A stretch of 64,000 nt of DNA, from NCBI RefSeq assembly GCF_003234085.1, contig NZ_QKSD01000009.1, positions 1-64,000 of the forward strand, given 5' to 3'. This document shows, piece after piece, positions 63,038 through 64,000 of this stretch. Position 1 is the stretch's first letter. Every line of letters begins with the position of its first letter. The position numbers and the translations under genes are program-made. The notes beneath the pieces are model-generated. The model was not told the origin of the DNA. It did not search any database and worked only from the letters and a program-made list of their open reading frames with translations. This stretch comes from Curtobacterium sp. MCPF17_052. GTDB taxonomy: Bacteria > Actinomycetota > Actinomycetes > Actinomycetales > Microbacteriaceae.

Positions 63038-64000
63038 GTGACCGACATCACCGTGCACCACCACCAGTTCGACATCGTCATCATCGGCGCAGGAGGCGCC
63101 GGCATGCGGGCCGCCATCGAAGCCGGGCCGAAGGCGAAGACCGCCGTCATCTCGAAGCTGTACCCGACGCGCTCCCACACCGGAGCGGCGCAGGGCGGCA
63201 TGGCGGCCGCCCTCGCGAACGTCGAAGAGGACTCGTGGGAGTGGCACACCTTCGACACCATCAAGGGCGGCGACTACCTGGTCGACCAGGACGCCGCCGA
63301 GATCCTGGCGAAGGAGGCCATCGACGCGGTCATCGACCTCGAGAACATGGGCCTGCCGTTCAACCGGACGCCCGAGGGCAAGATCGACCAGCGACGGTTC
63401 GGTGGCCACACCCGAGACCACGGCAAAGCCCCGGTCCGCCGTGCCTGCTACGCGGCCGACCGCACCGGCCACATGATCCTGCAGACGCTGTTCCAGAACT
63501 GCGTGAAGCTCGGGGTCAACTTCTTCAACGAGTTCTACGCGCTCGACCTCATCATGGTCGACGTGGTGGGAGACGACGGCGTCACCCGTAAGCAGCCGGC
63601 CGGCGTGGTCGCGTTCGAGCTCTCGACCGGCGAGCTGCACGTGTTCCACGCGAAGGCGATGGTCTTCGCGACCGGTGGCTTCGGCAAGATGTACAAGACC
63701 ACCTCGAACGCACACACGCTCACCGGTGACGGTGTCGGCATCGTCTGGCGGACCGGGCTGCCGCTCGAGGACATGGAGTTCTTCCAGTTCCACCCGACCG
63801 GGCTCGCGGGCCTCGGCATCCTGCTGACCGAGGGTGCCCGCGGTGAGGGCGCGATCCTCCGCAACGCCTCGGGTGAACGGTTCATGGAGCGCTACGCCCC
63901 GACCATCAAGGACCTCGCGCCGCGCGACATCGTCGCCCGCTGCATGGTGCAGGAGGTCGCCGAGGGACGCGGCGCCGGTCCGAACAAGGACTACGTGCTG
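63038..64000 (+). CDS. sdhA: Succinate dehydrogenase flavoprotein subunit, partial
   Basis: The first 321 codons of SdhA; the gene runs off the window. [21 protein letters not shown] at 9-29 binds [17 protein letters not shown] near 46-59 contains the histidine that carries covalent [28 protein letters not shown] and [10 protein letters not shown] follow, and [23 protein letters not shown] is the substrate-side motif with catalytic residues. GTG start, 58 bases after sdhD, preceded by GAAAGA. It oxidises succinate to fumarate in the cytoplasm. Confidence 0.96.
   Translation, partial: MTDITVHHHQFDIVIIGAGGAGMRAAIEAGPKAKTAVISKLYPTRSHTGAAQGGMAAALANVEEDSWEWHTFDTIKGGDYLVDQDAAEILAKEAIDAVIDLENMGLPFNRTPEGKIDQRRFGGHTRDHGKAPVRRACYAADRTGHMILQTLFQNCVKLGVNFFNEFYALDLIMVDVVGDDGVTRKQPAGVVAFELSTGELHVFHAKAMVFATGGFGKMYKTTSNAHTLTGDGVGIVWRTGLPLEDMEFFQFHPTGLAGLGILLTEGARGEGAILRNASGERFMERYAPTIKDLAPRDIVARCMVQEVAEGRGAGPNKDYVL

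Overview
The window is chromosomal DNA of a very G+C-rich Gram-positive actinobacterium, most likely a member of Microbacteriaceae (Curtobacterium-like). This rests on overall composition near 70% G+C, strong G/C bias at third codon positions, many GTG starts, the actinobacterial acyl-CoA carboxylase layout (birA, accD, small epsilon subunit, maf, accA) and many TANNNT -10 hexamers placed 6-8 nt before start codons that lack a Shine-Dalgarno sequence. No search was run, so the genus is an inference. No rRNA, tRNA, CRISPR array, integrase or transposase was seen.

1-25 kb is a cell-surface polysaccharide locus. It holds ten or more glycosyltransferases (GT2, GT4, a CgeB-type and a GT92-like enzyme), a Wzm/Wzt-type ABC exporter, the complete dTDP-L-rhamnose pathway split into rfbC-rfbA (minus strand) and rfbB-rfbD (plus strand), three related multi-membrane GT-C/DUF2142-like proteins around one polyprenyl-phosphate sugar synthase, and a YbhN-type membrane protein. 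Precursor genes lie further along: ugd (UDP-glucuronate), a phosphohexomutase and manC (GDP-mannose).

25-32 kb carries a lipoprotein, purE, a secreted GH6 cellulase inserted between purE and purK, ugd, a small PH-domain membrane protein and birA. 32-42 kb holds the acyl-CoA carboxylase genes, interrupted by a two-component system (sensor kinase, a degenerate kinase-like partner and a LuxR-type regulator), a TrmA-family RNA methyltransferase and an unusually long maf. 42-43.6 kb holds an AbiEi/DUF559-type gene bracketed by two matching large hairpins and G+C-rich tandem repeats.

43.6-55.4 kb is a nucleoside uptake and salvage region, all on the minus strand: BMP-type lipoprotein, ABC ATPase, two permeases, cytidine deaminase, thymidine phosphorylase, adenosine deaminase, an orphan PTS IIA/IIB pair, purine nucleoside phosphorylase and a phosphohexomutase. 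Together they could import nucleosides, release bases and route ribose/deoxyribose phosphates into central metabolism.

55.7-59.4 kb is the most unusual part. A 658-residue protein with a WXG100/LXG-like N terminus and a DUF1023-like alpha/beta-hydrolase C terminus is followed by three paralogous lipoproteins and the remnant of a fourth. G+C drops sharply where the hydrolase 3' end meets the first lipoprotein. This resembles a polymorphic toxin/immunity or specialised-secretion effector locus. The window closes with manC, a GT4 mannosyltransferase-like gene and the start of the succinate dehydrogenase operon (sdhC, sdhD, partial sdhA).
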